From NCBI GenBank assembly GCA_000711775.1, contig ARYC01017269.1, forward strand, positions 1 to 64,000: a DNA stretch of 64,000 nucleotides, in the 5' to 3' direction. Both the position numbers and the translations under genes were made by a program. The notes under the pieces were generated by a model. It searched no databases and had not been told where the DNA came from. It worked only from the letters and a program-made list of their open reading frames with translations. Positions 12,480-25,650 of this stretch are shown one piece after another (the stretch's first letter is position 1; the number at the start of each line of letters is the position of its first letter). This stretch comes from Oxytricha trifallax. Its lineage: Eukaryota > Ciliophora > Spirotrichea > Sporadotrichida > Oxytrichidae.

Positions 12480-14090
12480 TACCGTTTACACTTAGTTAAT
12501 CTGTTTTATCAATTTCAAAATCATTTATTGAATTTCTTTGGTTATTTTTAATTAATAGTTTAATTAATTATATTTTTTAATTAAAAATATCAATTAATAT
12601 TATTATTAATGTAAATATAGCCTAAGTTACCAGTATCTCTCAATTTACTATTATTTTCACTGCTTTTTACATATATATTATTTAATTCCATGCTTAATCG
12701 TTTATCAAAGCTGTCAGCAATTGGATTATGTTATCTCTTTTGGTTTGGGGTTTATGAACTACTTATAATTTATATTTAATTTGTATAAATTAAATATAAA
12801 AGATTTATAATAATTTGGGTGATATTCTAAATTTAAAAAAATTTGTACAAACTTTAAAGTGTAGGGGTATATTTAATTTAAGATATGTCATCTGGGATAA
12901 CGCTCGTTATCTTTTGCTCATAATCATCGTTGCTATAATTTCTAATAATATAATTAATTCTTAAAAATGATAAAATTAAATAATAAAAAGCGATATGATT
13001 TAAATGTCTGCTATCATTAAGTCTATACCCTGAAATGACAGATTCATCCAGCCGACGGCTCTTCTATTATTCCAAAACGCTGCTATCATTTTCAAAAACG
13101 GGTGTGAGGACATTTTTCAAAGCGAACTTGTGGCCCTGATTTTCGATTACATTGGACCCAGAAGTAGAAGACTGTCGAGAGTGAAAAGGGGAGCTATAGT
13201 AACTTGTAACTGCTGAAATTTATTCAGTTTAGAAAAGCTGTGAATATTACAGTTGACGATTTTTAGCTAAATTTATTGAGCTTAGAATTGTTTGCTAAAT
13301 TTGAATGTTATATTCAATTAATTGTCAAATAATTTTAAAAAGTAATCGTAATATGGCAGCTTTGAATTTAACAATTTTCTAAAACACAATATTCAATATC
13401 GCTATGATGTGATATCTATTCTTCTCTTTATTTCTAAAGTCTTCCTTTTAATCCTCTCTTAATCAAAATTTCTTACTGCAAACATTTTTATTGTTTTTCT
13501 TTCTTATTTTTTACAGCCTAAAGTTCCTTATAAATCTTTTGAAAATCGATTCTTATTTTATTACTTATTAATTTCTCCTCTAAATCTCCAATGTGATTGC
13601 AATTATATTGCATTTATATTTCTTAAAGTTCTTAGTTTTGAATTTCAATTTGATTTTTCAAGTTTTATATTTGGTATTAATTTTATTTACTTTTTTCTAT
13701 ATTAATGAATCTCTCTTCTTCCAATTACTAAATTGCTGAGTTATAGAAATCTGTATCTTGCATAATTTTATAAGCTTTATTATTATAATTTTCTTTTACT
13801 ATAAATTTCTACTTTTACTCAATAAAATTTTCTTAAATTTTCAAATTCCCCTCCAGTTAACTCTTCATCAAAGATTATTATCTGATTTATTCATCAATTT
13901 TTACAATATTTTCTTTAAACTTTTGAGCTTAAAGTATGATATTCTCGCCATTAAGCCTCCTCTAAAGTGCTCTATATTCTTGCTAAATTTACAATAATTT
14001 TATGTCTGAATTCTAAAGTTATAAATCAAGGTTTTCTTGAGTGTTTGTGTTAATGTAGCATGAAGTTGGGATATTAATTGGTTTGTTCAT
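12480..14090 (-). CDS. Coiled-coil protein, IES-split 3' half
   Basis: ATG 14088-14090 opens about 250 continuous codons (MNKPINIPTSCYIN...) to about 13340. The composition is coiled-coil: heptad-like Leu/Ile with Glu, Gln, Asn and Lys, and Gln mostly coded TAA/TAG. Further minus-strand MDSs follow. 13010-13260 gives a Ser-rich stretch (SSPFHSRQSSTSGSN) ending ..GYRLNDSRH; then come 12880-12945 (YSNDDYEQKITSVIPDDIS), 12690-12760 (HKPQTKRDNIIQLLTALIND), and smaller pieces near 12600 and 12500. IES pointers were not resolved here and the true stop is not fixed, so the left limit is approximate. No named domain. A cytoskeletal or centrosomal role would be a guess from composition only. Confidence 0.65.
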
Positions 14091-14175
14091 TTTAATTAAA
14101 AAATATTTTCTATAAAAAAGACACCAGATTTGAACTGTTTTTTTTTGTTAAACTAATTAAATTTTATAAAAAATT

Positions 14176-16563
14176 ATTCATCTCTTACAATTTCTTTTCC
14201 TCTTGCTGAGCCATCTTTTTATGCTGTAAGTTAAAAGATTCAGATAGGCATGATACTATAAATTTTGATTTTTAAGCTTCTTAATACTTTTATCTTTAGT
14301 TTTCTCGCCCATTTCTTTATTCTATTGCCTATAATATTCTTAGAAAGCAAGGATTTATTCTGAATTTGTTTATGCTTCAAGTTCATGATCAACTTAATTA
14401 TTACTTTATCGCAGATATAGATAGCCACCCCTTCCATTTGAAATATTTATGAGTTATCTCAAATTAAATATTTTCTGAAAAATATAATTTGCAAATAAAA
14501 TTGCTAGTGTATTCTTTAAAAGAAAGAGAAGTAAAATTCTGAAAAATAAACCTAATAATTAATTTTTTTAAAATTACCACTTATTTTCTCAATATTTTTT
14601 TTAATTTATTAAAAATAATTAATTGGTTTTGCTTGGAACTTTTCTTGATAAAACGTTTTTTATATAGTCATAATTTATTAAAATCTGTTTATAACCAAGC
14701 TATATGATTGAATTTCATAAAAGAATCATTAAATAAGAATTATTACATGGCAGAGGGGGTAGGACCTTTCTCGAATCCATTATTTTTAATTGATTAATAT
14801 TTAATTTCTTAAGAAACTTATTTTTTACCCTCAATGTCTTTCTTAACTAATTTTATTAGTTTAATGTAATCAATCAGCTTTTCATCATAATAATTTATAT
14901 ATAAAATATATGCATTATAGAGATATAAAAAAATAAAAAAAACAATTGTAAAATATAAATAAACATCTTACTCCTGAATTTAAGTGCTTCCAGAAAGCGA
15001 TTTCTAATGAAATGGTGTAGATTATTAGCGTTTATGAATGTTTGAAGAGAAATTAGACGATCCTTGAGATATTTAAGATATAGATTTTTATTTTTATCGA
15101 AGGTTTTACAATTATGCATCGATTTTAGGGTGTCTCTTATTTAATAAAGTTCCATAACGGTTACTATTGATTTATTTAAGAATATTTTACTATATTTTAA
15201 GTTTTTAGAATAAGTAGGAATATTAAAATTTGAATTGCATGATAAAGTAGAGAATTGTGTTCTTGAGCGATCAACGATTTAATTGAGCTTAATATTCGAT
15301 AAAATTTAAAGATTTGGGGTTTAAGAAATTGTGATACCTTTTCTGATAACTGATTAATTTACAGTGGGATATTTATTACAATCAACAGAAATGTGGGGAT
15401 GAATTTACTTCTAAAACCTCAAATTCTTAGGACTAATTAGAGTTTATATATTAGCTTAAAATGAAAAAAATTAACTAATTGAATCAGATTGGGTTTGAAA
15501 TTTAGAAAGCTCTTAATTACTTTAAACTCTAAATGGGACATTTCTACTTTTATTCAAGCCACTTTTAGAAATCTAAGGCAGTTCTAATTAATTGCTTGAC
15601 GGTTTCTTATCAACGTATAGATTTGAATTTCTTGACTGATTAAAATACTAAGTTGAAGGCGAATTAGAGTTAACTCTATTAATTTTATAATTAAATTCAT
15701 TTTCTTCTTAACTTCTTTGGTTTTATGATTAGTTTTCTAAATTCGATGAAAAACCCTCAAGCGAAGAAACTTGCTTATTTCTTTACTATTTATGATTGAT
15801 CGAATTTAACAATACTTAATTCAATTATAAATATAGAAACATTAATGATATTTTAATAAGTATTTTATTCTGATCTATTTATATATTTACTTGGTGATTT
15901 AAACTAAGTGGACTAGGACTTTAATCTAAATAATTTTAGTATTCTTAATTATTGCTTAAATATTAATTTTTCTATAATGATGGTTGAAATGAGTTTCAAG
16001 ATTAAATTGATACTACCTGAATTCGTTCATTAATGGATTCTTGAGTTCTTAAATTATTTTAAGACAGCTCTTAAGAAAAAAATTAGAATTGATACAGTGT
16101 AATATTGAAAATCTTCATATGATTTATATATAAATTCATTTTTAATTGGAATTATAAAAAAGCTGGCTTCTATTTACTCTGACATAAGATTGCTAATTTT
16201 ATTGTTAAGTAGATGTAAAAGTTAGAGTAGTGGGGTTATTTAAGTTGCTAAAATTCTAAGCATTTTGGCTTTCTTGTCTTTTTAATTTTTCTAGTGTTGT
16301 AGCACTTAAACTCAACATGTTTTCTTTAAATTGATGTGAATCTCGAGATTAAATTTATTCTTTGTAAGAAATGCTTTAATTATTATAATCTAATGTGTTT
16401 CTCTGTCTTTCTAACAATTTCTTAATAAGTGGAAGCTTATAATAACCTAAAAAGACAAAAGTAAAAATCAATTACAATATTTTAAAAATAGCTTTTTGGA
16501 TGAGATTTTCTATTTTATTTCATATTTTGGTGCTAAATCTTAAAAAAGAGGCATATTTGTCAT
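14176..16563 (-). CDS. Asn/Gln/Ser-rich protein of unknown function, several exons/MDSs
   Basis: ATG 16561-16563 (MTNMPLFQDLAPKYEIKQ) leads to a 29-nt GT-AG intron near 16447-16475, then a frame to about 16140 with a long Gln/Asn/Thr-rich stretch. After one or two unresolved joins (15950-16140) the frame is open from about 15960 to 14970, with no TGA for roughly 330 codons (for example HISVDCNKYPTVNQSVIRK and NLYLKYLKDRLISLQTF). An IES with the 3-bp pointer AAG (14967 and 14878, CTT on the plus strand) joins ..FRSK to LIDYIKLIKLVKKDIEGKK. A last MDS covers 14180-14440 and is lysine-rich. A second in-frame Met at 15155 could start a shorter product. No domain is recognised. That this is one gene rather than two is inferred from frame continuity. 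Confidence 0.55.
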
Positions 16564-17172
16564 GCAATTATTACATATTTTTAACTTTTCACCAAAATAT
16601 TAAATAAATGTTTATATCTACATAAATTGTCACTAATTAATCTCCATCTATATAATTAATACCCAAGTTTTATTCATTACTATTATCTCGATTTTGTCCC
16701 ATTAACTTCACCATGTTTAAATTCTTATATTTTAATTGCAAGTTTGATTATGAATCTAAACTTTCAGTTTAATTTGAATAATTAAGTGAATTCTGATCCA
16801 AAGGCATTATTCTTTTGTTTGTTAGTCTTTTCTTATCGAGTGACCAGGCATTTGATTATTGAGCCATTGAATATATATTTATTTAAAAAGGGGTCTAATT
16901 TATAAACAATAATAACTTAATCAATTTAAAGTTGATCTTTTATTAAGATTAATTATACCTATTAATTTGTAAAATTTTTTTAAAACTTATTAATCTCCTA
17001 AATCTATAAATTAGTAATAAAAAAAACTTCTCGTATTTTTGTTCCTACCTTTTTTAAAAAATTAGTGTCTTAATCATCTTATTTATGAATAACATGTATT
17101 ATTTCTTGAAAATTTGAATTTAAATTTGAATTAAAATAAAAACAATTCAAAAATATTGATTGATATTTTAAG
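16564..17172. other. AT-rich divergent intergenic spacer
   Basis: It lies between a minus-strand start (16563) and a plus-strand start (17173), so it should hold both promoters. I see no TATA-like or palindromic element that stands out from the AT background. Confidence 0.5.
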
Positions 17173-20100
17173 ATGGGTAAGCAAAGTCATCATAAGCCCA
17201 ATTCATTATATAAATACCTTTTTGTTTAGAATCATTTGAAACAGCAGATTTTGCAAAGAGTTGCCTTGAAGCAGGATACCTAATTTCAAACAGGAAATAG
17301 CAATAGTAGCCTTTTTCTCATTTACAGCAGCAACTTAATTAAGGCTCAACTATTACTACCATGAGCAATCTATAGACCTCAGTAGATTAAGCTCCTTTTG
17401 AAAATTAGGGGAACAATTAAAGTACTGGTGGAAATGGAAATTTAATATTGATGCTAAATGAGAGCTCGAATGTTAACTCTAAAAGATCTTTCTTATAATA
17501 GGTATTCAAGTTAATATAAACTAATCTTTTATTTAGAGTGACAGAAGTAACTAAATCAGCCATAATACAATAATAGTGTACCTTTTAAAGGTGTAATTAA
17601 AATAAATTTAATTATACGAGCACAAGCATGAGATAAGAACAGACTAATGGAACACAGGCTTCAAAATATTTGAATTCTATCTCAAGTGAAGGAACTCAAT
17701 ATCTCTAAGCCTACCAGAACTAATATATCAAGCAAGGAGATTTCGAAGAAAGAAAAACTTCCAATGTCCTCGAACATTTTAGGCCCTAAAGTTTTGACAT
17801 AAAACTTACTGATTCAAAAGAATCATAAAGAACAGAAAACACTTTGACAGCTAAGAGCACTTCAAACTCTCATAAAATTCATGAAATTAATCAGAGACTT
17901 TAGAATTAAGTCTCTAGTTTCAATAAGTATGCATAAGAGAACCAAGAGCTTAGCAATAAGATAACTTTGAATCACTCTAGAATCTACGAAGACAGCCAGG
18001 AGCAATTCGAAGACTAAGAAATCGATATGGAAGAGGAATTTGATAGTATTGACAATAGAAAAGAACAAATTTCAAGACTTAGTGGAGACTAGGCACGAAC
18101 TTAACAATTTCAGAATGATTAGAACATTGATAGAATTAGTTAGCTTAGTAAAAACACTTAAATATAGGCAAATAAGATGCATATAGTAGAGACCAATGAA
18201 GACGTGAGTAACAAATCAAAAACTTTCATAATGAATGCAAATAATGATCATTAGAAATAGCAGTTAGCTCTTCTTAACAAGGACAGTAGCCAATAGCTAG
18301 AAGATAGTTTTGAGTTGGAAGAGAGAAAGATTGAATAATCTAATTAGCAAAAGAAATTCTAAATGAACCAACTGCAGACGTACTAGAATCACGTGAGAAA
18401 TTCTTCCAGTGCTTTCAAAAGGAACAAGAGAGCACAGAGTTAAAATGAAAGTAGAATACTCTAGTAAGAAAGAGATTACACGCCTAACTCCGAGACTACA
18501 ATTAATTAATCAGCAATATTATTCTAGTAGATGTACGTAGTCCCAAATAAAGAACAGCCAACGAATTTAACTCAAAGTCCCTAGTCTAGGGGAGACCTGC
18601 TTATGGCCTCTCATTTCAACTCAACAGGCAATGACAAAGAGTGGGCTCTTGATACTTTACTTAAGGATGAAAAAGTTAATGTGAAACACTTAGAGGAGAG
18701 AAACCAAGCACTTAAAGATAGGATTCAAAATCTGGAAAATATGCTTAAATCTTCGATAAACAACAACAATAACACAACTGTTTAACTTGACTCGTTAAAT
18801 TAAATGAATCTCACAAACACGAATACTTTTATGCTTGATGATCAATCTAAAACTGTCTCTCACTATGCATCAACCATATAAGTAAACTCACCTCATCAAT
18901 ATTGATGAAAAATAAAAGTCTAGAAATTTTTAAGATAATGTATAAGCTTAAATAGAAATTTGTAAAATTAAAATTGACTATTATAATAAATATATTTGGT
19001 ATCTTTAATTTTGTATAAAATAAAGCACTCTAGAGTATAAAAAGTAAAAATAAATATTTTTGAAATTTATTAAAATAACAAAATTTTAAGCTTTGTTTTC
19101 AATTATATCCTATATTTAGGAAATAACAAGAGGATCCTTACAAACAATACTTACAATAAAAGATAGAGCAATTACAAGTCTTAAATCAGCAATATGAACA
19201 AGAAAACTAAAGACTAAAGAGCAGACTAGATGATGTCCTTAATAGACTTGAAGATTTCGAAGAGGACAGATTGGCTTTAAAAGAATAAAATGACTTCAAA
19301 ATGTAACTACTCGAATAGAAAATTTTATAATTAGAGCAGGAGCTTTCTGAAACACATCTACATACTATAAGTGAAAAAGATGAGACAATTCGGTAGCTAT
19401 AAGAACATGTTAAGAATCTTGAAACCTAAATTTATACTTAGGAATTCACTGGAAGCTAAACTCAAAGCACTAGGAATTAGCACTTGTAGACAACGCCATT
19501 GTTTCAGTAGTCTTAAACTTCCTTCGGAGGTTTTATTCACAACGGAAAAGAAAACATAGTCATTTAAAATCAATCTCAGGAATTTATGGATTCTAATTCA
19601 AAGTAGCAAGCAGTAAACTCAGGTTTGTAAAGTGCTTAAGACACTCTTAACTATCAATAAACGAACACTTAAGCCATGATGTCTGGTGAATTTATGTACG
19701 AAAGAATCAAGCAACTGGAGATTCAGATAGAAGAGACAAAGCAATACTACGTCAGCAAGCTTTAACTAGTCGATAGATAAAATCAATTGAACTCAACATT
19801 AGCAAACAAAACATAAACTCAGTCTATGGATTAAAGGGAGCTTACATTTGGTGAGAAGCAGAGATTCTTTGAACAATTAGCTTTAGCTGAAGATGATAGA
19901 GATCAGGCTCTGAGATAACTAAAAGTTATGCAAATTGAGAATGATTTTTTAATGAAGTTGAAGATGTAATCAATTGAAGATAATACTCATTAATAGAAGT
20001 AATAGGCCAACATCGAAGTTGTCTTCAACAGTATAATGGATTAAAGAGTTCGTGAAATGATCGATGTGATTTTAATGATAGACGATGCGCTGGAAATCAG

Positions 20101-22233
20101 TCAACCAAACAAGGACTTATTCTACATTATGGAGAACTTAATTTCTTAAATAGAGTTAATGAGCAATAATTAGTAGTATGAAGAGAGCTAGGTCAATCTT
20201 TTTGAAAAGATCATTGAAACCAGTCTCCTTATTTCTCAAATGAAGAGCACAGAAGAGATAAGCCAGACTCTTGATAAAATGAGAACTTTCACACTTACTG
20301 AGTTAGAAAGTATTCTCAATACCTATAGTGAAATGAGTAGATAAGTCAAAGAATAAGCTCTGAGTCAAGAAGAGAAGTAAAACTAAACAATTAACGATCA
20401 AGATGAGTATTGGTCTGATTTTTCTGATGAAGATTAAATGATCGAAGAACAAGAGGAGTAGTAAATAATGAAAACTCTTAACTCTCTTCAAATCTGGCTT
20501 CATTAAGTCATGAAATAAGGAGAAATTGATGTTTTAAAGCTTTTTAAATCCCTTGAGGATAATCAAGAGGGTCTAATCTCGCTTAAGGATTTGCATCATG
20601 CTTTAATTTAATTAGGGTTTACCTCAGATTATATTTCACTTGCTAACTTGATTAAGAATTTGGAATAAAAGAAGCAAAATTATATAGACTATGTAGGCTT
20701 TGTTAAGAATTTACAATAAAAGCCTTATACATGGTGGCAAGAAGTACTTTTGAATAATTGTTTCGAAACTAGAACACAAATTAACAAAGAAGGAAACTAC
20801 AACTCAATATTACCGTAATTTGAAAATTTTAGAAGCAATAAATACCTCAAGTTTTATCTTAATGTTATTAGTGAGAAGCTTATAAACAATCAATCTAATG
20901 CTTAAAAACTTTAGGAAGTATTATAAGATGATAGAGTAAATTACTTGACCAAGACTCAATTCAGAAATTTCATACTATAGTCAAGAATTATAATTAATCT
21001 TAATTTAAATATGTTCAAGTTATATTTACTGTAACTTGACAAGATTTGAGTGTCACATTTTATTCAAATATCTTCAAGATGAGGGAAAGCTTTTCATAGA
21101 CACACTCTATCAGTACTTATAAAATCCTAATGATTTTTCATAATTAAAAACAAAATCCTTAACTAATAAACAGAAGAATTTAGTGCATTAGGATAGCCTG
21201 ACTTAACTATAATCAGATTCATCAGATTTCACATATTTAATTCAAATTATTTCAAAACACGTTAGAGAAAATAACTTTAACTTGGAAGAGTGGTTTAGAT
21301 GTCATGATTCTTAGCATAATGGGACAATAGACCTAGAGGGATTCACAACTATGTTTAAAAATATGGAAATCCCATTATCCAAAATTGAAATTTACTCTGT
21401 ATTCAAGTAGCTAGTCATTTATCAAGGCAAGTAAGTAAATGGGAAGATTTAAGTAAAGCCTGAAAGTAGAATTTATTTCAGAGATTTCCTAAAATGCTTA
21501 ATAAATTTAAGCTAAAACGATGATATTAATACTTCTTAAAAGTCTCATGATATGCCACTCTAGAGAGATACTTCAAATATCCCTCAAAGAAAAAACTCAT
21601 AGCTTGATCAAATAAAGTATAAATTAGAAAAAGCAGTCAATAATTCTAGACTGGATCTAAAAGATAACAATTCTACTAGAATGAGTTAATGCGATACAAC
21701 AAGTGATAATGATAAAGAAAATGTTTCTTTGAACAAGAGATTTGCAAATTTGTATAATGTTCCGCAATCAAGGCAATCCAATAAGTAACAACTATAACTT
21801 TAAGATTCACTTGCTGAGTTAGAAAATGCTGCTGCAATCTAATTTTAAGAGTAGAATATTTCTTAAAATCAGTCAAAATTTGAAAAATGCAAGAATAGTA
21901 TCAAAATTGCAGATTTAAAGCTAAAAATTGAAAGATTAGTACAGAAGAACTCGTAGAATTTGCAAAAAAGTGGGTTAGAGTAAATGGGAAGCACTTTAGG
22001 TAAAGCTTCTTAAATGAAGATAAACGCAATTAGGTAAGAATATGAGAAGGAAAAGATGGATCTCAATACTTAACTAGGAGTTAAAAACAAGGAATATAAT
22101 TACTATAAAAGTTTAAAGTATTATTTTCAATTATTAGGAAATTGAAGGATTCAGCAAAGAACTGGAATTTATACTAAAAGAGATGGAAGTGCTTAACGCT
22201 AAATAAAATGTTAAAAACACGATGAAAAGATGA
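17173..22233 (+). CDS. Large coiled-coil protein with EF-hand-like segment
   Basis: ATG 17173-17175 sits four bases before a 53-nt intron (17177-17229, GTAAGC...TTTAG). Splicing gives MESFETADFAKSCLEAGY and opens a frame to about 18900. An IES or intron (about 18860-19120) follows; a 4-bp ATAT repeat would join the frames. The central frame, 19125-20990, is a long coiled coil rich in Gln, Glu, Lys and Asn. Near 20520-20720 it holds an EF-hand-like stretch (ESLEDNQEGLISLKDLHHALIQLGF), then a second alpha-helical block. A short IES near 21000-21050 leads to 21055-22110, including a second EF-hand-like loop (CHDSQHNGTIDLEGF). A 19-20 nt insertion at 22115 precedes the last coiled coil, ending ..NVKNTMKR and TGA 22231-22233. 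Total about 1,550 residues. Probably cytoskeletal or ciliary, by composition. Calcium binding is unproven because the loops are imperfect. Confidence 0.75.
17177..17229 (+). other. First intron (53 nt) directly after ATG-G
   Basis: It begins GTAAGC and ends TTGTTTAG. Without its removal the ATG frame terminates early. With it, ATG-G joins AA-TCA-TTT into the long open frame. Confidence 0.8.
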
Positions 22234-22413
22234 AAACATTATTCATTAAAATTCCTCGCAAATTTTAATTTAATCAATTTATTACACAAAAATGTATTTT
22301 AATTATACTATTAACAGAGAATAGCTTATAAGTTTAGAGATATCAAGCTGAATTAATAAAAGAGATATAAAACTTAATTAATTATTGAAAATTGTAAAAA
22401 CAAAATATTAAGA

Positions 22414-24413
22414 ATGCAACCCAAAAGAGATATCCACATTTCAAAGAACAGACAAGACCGCTCAAATTCAAAAATTGAAGATGATATTTTTGAAATTCAC
22501 GATGAGAGCGTATATTCACAATAAAAATAATTCGCAAGAGATAAAATATAAAACATTGGCTTCCAAGACTCAGCAATTCAATAGAAGCTCAAGGATATCT
22601 TGAAAAGAAAGAATTTCAAGAATAACTTTGAAAAGTTTAATAAGAAGCTTGCTTTAATTTAGGGGTGCTGCAAAGATGACTTTCAAAATTTTGAAAAGGA
22701 ATCACTCAACGCTTCTCACCTCCCTTAGAGTTTAAATAAATGCAGAAAACTTGCTCCGATCGACTATGAAAATTCTAGAAATTAATAGGAATAATTGCTA
22801 AACTCATCGGGATTCAAAAGCTTCACTAGTAAAAATTCCTCCCCAAATACTCATCTTTAATCGTAAAATTACCTAAGACCAGCTCATCTACTCGGAACAA
22901 AAAATAACGTGGATCCAATAAATATTAATACAATTCAAAACAACATGAAATTCAATTTGATTTATTTTAAGCTATGCCATTTTTCGTTAAATTCATATAA
23001 ATGAATTCTTAAATGAATCAAGAGCAAGATTAAAATAATTTTTAGGGTGATGGCAACTTAGATTTCTTTGACTAATAAAGAGATCGTAGTTTCTCTACAT
23101 TTACTTAAATATAACAAAATTCTCATTGCATGTATAAAGATCGTACTTTGTCTGATAATGCAATAGCCTAGATGATGGAAAGATCCACAAATCTCAGTTC
23201 TCATTAAAGTTAAAATAATAAACTCCTTTGATAAGAATACACTTTTTAATTTTGAGGGAATTAAATGATGAGTTAAAACTAAAATTAATCCTGCACAATT
23301 ATACTCTCCATAATTTAAGAAATTAAACTTAATTAATCAAATGCCTAGTATTTGAAAATTTCACAAATAACATAAAAAGGAATAGAGTATTTTAAGCTAA
23401 ATTTCTTTTAATAACTAAATTTACTTAAGATTATTTTTAAGAGTTTTAGAGAAGAAGGAGGTTTTCAAATCAAACTAATTCCGATTGGATATGAAAGTAA
23501 CATTGATAATGAAATGGATAATATTTATTGACAATATTTTTAATTTTTTCCCGCAAGAAATTTATTTTACTACAATTAGATAAACTATGTGATGACATAA
23601 ATTAACTTCAATTGCAGAAATGCAAATCAAATGATTCTGATGACATCTCACCTCAAAGTCTAAATAATATAAATTTGGATGCGAACGAGAATATTTACCA
23701 TTTACCTTTAATCAGTAATAAATAGGACTCTTAAAGTTTATCAGTTAATAAATAGGTCAAGGAGACTCAGTCCTACTATTAATATCACATATAGAAATTA
23801 AAAAATCGCGGAATTTAATCACAGACTAGAGATTCTATATATTCTCAAAATCTTGATAAATCTTAACTTCTTAGAATTTAGAATGACAATCTCTCTGGTA
23901 TAATTATTAAAATAATAATGAAAAGGGGTTTTGCGGTTTTATAAAAATGATTTAGAGGCTTTTGTCACTTACTTTACAAATTTATATTAAAGTTATAGTA
24001 GGAAAATGTCGATAGGGGTTCAAGATAGAAAGCAAAGTGACAAGCTTAATAAAATGATGTTTTAATTAGAGGTTAGTAAGGAGAGAGCTACTTAAGAAAG
24101 ACATAAATTTGTCAATTAAAACAATTCACTTACATCAGGAAGAACTAATCCTGATGTTTTTAATTCTAAATAAAATTTTGAAAATTTTGAATAATTTCTT
24201 TATTTACTTCATATAAACTGATGGGAGTGTATAAAATCGTAGAAATGGGAGAAGCTTAAGCAAGCTAAACTACGTAAATTCATCAGAACAAATTAAACAA
24301 TCGCTCAAATAGAGCATTTAGGAAGCGCCATATTAAACAATAAATTTATCTGGAATTAAAAATGGCAGAAATCTTAAAATAAAAAAGAGGGCTTCTGCAA
24401 ATTGCCTGAATGA
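22414..24413 (+). CDS. Unknown protein, IES-interrupted, with a possible sense TGA
   Basis: ATG 22414-22416 (MQPKRDIHISKNRQDRSNSK) opens a frame to about 22950. Further MDSs are 22990-23225 (NNFQGDGNLDFFDQQRDRS..), 23270-23520 (a more structured block with EIKLNQSNAQYLKISQI and FREEGGFQIKLIPIGYESN), 23600-23900 (Ser/Gln/Asn-rich) and 23930-24410. In the last block the frame reads ..FEQFLYLLHIN, TGA at 24219-24221, then WECIKSQKWEKLKQAKLRK and on to TGA 24411-24413. Either TGA is decoded here or a small IES removes it. A telomere-like GGGGTTTTGCGG at 23925-23936 falls inside this coding frame and is not a transposon end. IES borders are approximate. No domain recognised. Confidence 0.6.
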
Positions 24414-24538
24414 ATTATAAAAATATAAATATTTCATATCTTAGAGAACTTCTTAAACTTTTATTTAATTGTTAATTAGAAGGAGAAAAGAACTCGATGA
24501 ATTAAAATATTCACTACACAAATAATTTTGAAGGAATA

Positions 24539-24904
24539 AATTCAAGCTTGGGAATTAATTTAAATTAATTAATTAGAATATAAACATCATGACATTTAAC
24601 TTTGCAGAGTCATAGACAATACGGTACTTGCTCGATAGAGAATTTAAAATTAGCTGAACTTTACTATTGGATGTACTATTATATCTCATCGCTAGAGCGA
24701 AACAATTTGAGTTTATATTTGACATCAAATATGAAATAAAAACTACTCAAATTAAAACTCGAATTATCTCGCTCTAGCGATGAGATAAAATAGTAAATCC
24801 AACAGAAAATTTCATCTAATTTTAAATTCTCTGTCGAACAAGTACATATTGTCTATGTCTCTGCAAAGTTAAATGTCATAATTTTGATAATTCCCAAATT
24901 CGAA
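24539..24904. repeat. Foldback element: long imperfect inverted repeat
   Basis: Arms of roughly 160 and 135 bp (24539-24700 and 24769-24904) are inverted copies around a 68-bp loop. The innermost 18 bp are a perfect match (ATCTCATCGCTAGAGCGA against its complement at 24769-24786). Outer blocks such as TGACATTTAACTTTGCAGAG and GAGAATTTAAAATTAG match with few changes. It lies in non-coding DNA downstream of a plus-strand gene. The architecture fits a foldback or MITE-like germline element. It could equally be transcribed into a long hairpin RNA. Confidence 0.85.
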
Positions 24905-25650
24905 TGTATTCAGACAATGATACTTCTTGTTCTGCAAAGAAATTTTATTTTTTTAATACAATGAATATAAAAGGTTAAAATGCTTTATATTGCTTTTAAA
25001 TAAATCTGAGAATTTGAACAATTCATATAACATATTGTCACATAATATCTTGAATAAAACTCAGGGTAACATAACATTTGATATCAAAGAAAAAGCTTAA
25101 TTCTTATTAATGCTATAATATCTTGAATTTGGAGGAAAATATATAAATTGTATCAACTGTCGATTACAAATTTCAATGTCAAATGAAAGCGAATAGTTTT
25201 TTTAAATAATTTATAATATTGCTTTAAGAGTACTATAATCATCCCATTGAAGCAAAATATGAATAACTCTTTATAAATTTATTTATATTTTATTTTTTTA
25301 TGTTATAATTAAAACTGATTTGATATATCAAATTATATGATTAAATTGCTAAACAAAAAAGTACAGCATTTTTCTTAGAATTATACAATAAACCTTGGAT
25401 TTATAAAATTAGTACTTTAAATAACTATCTAGAATTATTATAATACTTTGATTATTCAACCAATTTTACTTATGTTTTACTAATACCAAAGTTTATCATT
25501 TTATTAAACTAATTTTATTCTAATTTTTATATTATTATTACATAATTTTGCAATAAAACTGAGACTTCAAAGATAGTAAAATTAATGAAGGACTACAGAT
25601 AAATTAATAATTTGAATCTATATAAAATATACTATATAGCAGCCCGTAAC
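24905..25650. other. AT-rich spacer, nothing supported
   Basis: No coding-like island, repeat or structured RNA was recognised between the foldback element and the 3' end of the next minus-strand gene. Confidence 0.5.

Noticed and set aside
13040..13213. Plus-strand ORF with an F-box-like look (..CEDIFQSELVALIFDYIGP..)
   Set aside because: The minus strand is open through the whole stretch with better composition and continues the coiled-coil gene on both sides, so the plus ORF is a shadow.
13758..13997. Plus-strand hydrophobic ORF
   Set aside because: Antisense shadow of the minus-strand coiled-coil gene starting at 14090.
23925..23940. GGGGTTTTGCGG as a degenerate TBE end
   Set aside because: It falls inside a plus-strand coding frame (GVLRFYKNDLEAF) and has no inverted-repeat context.
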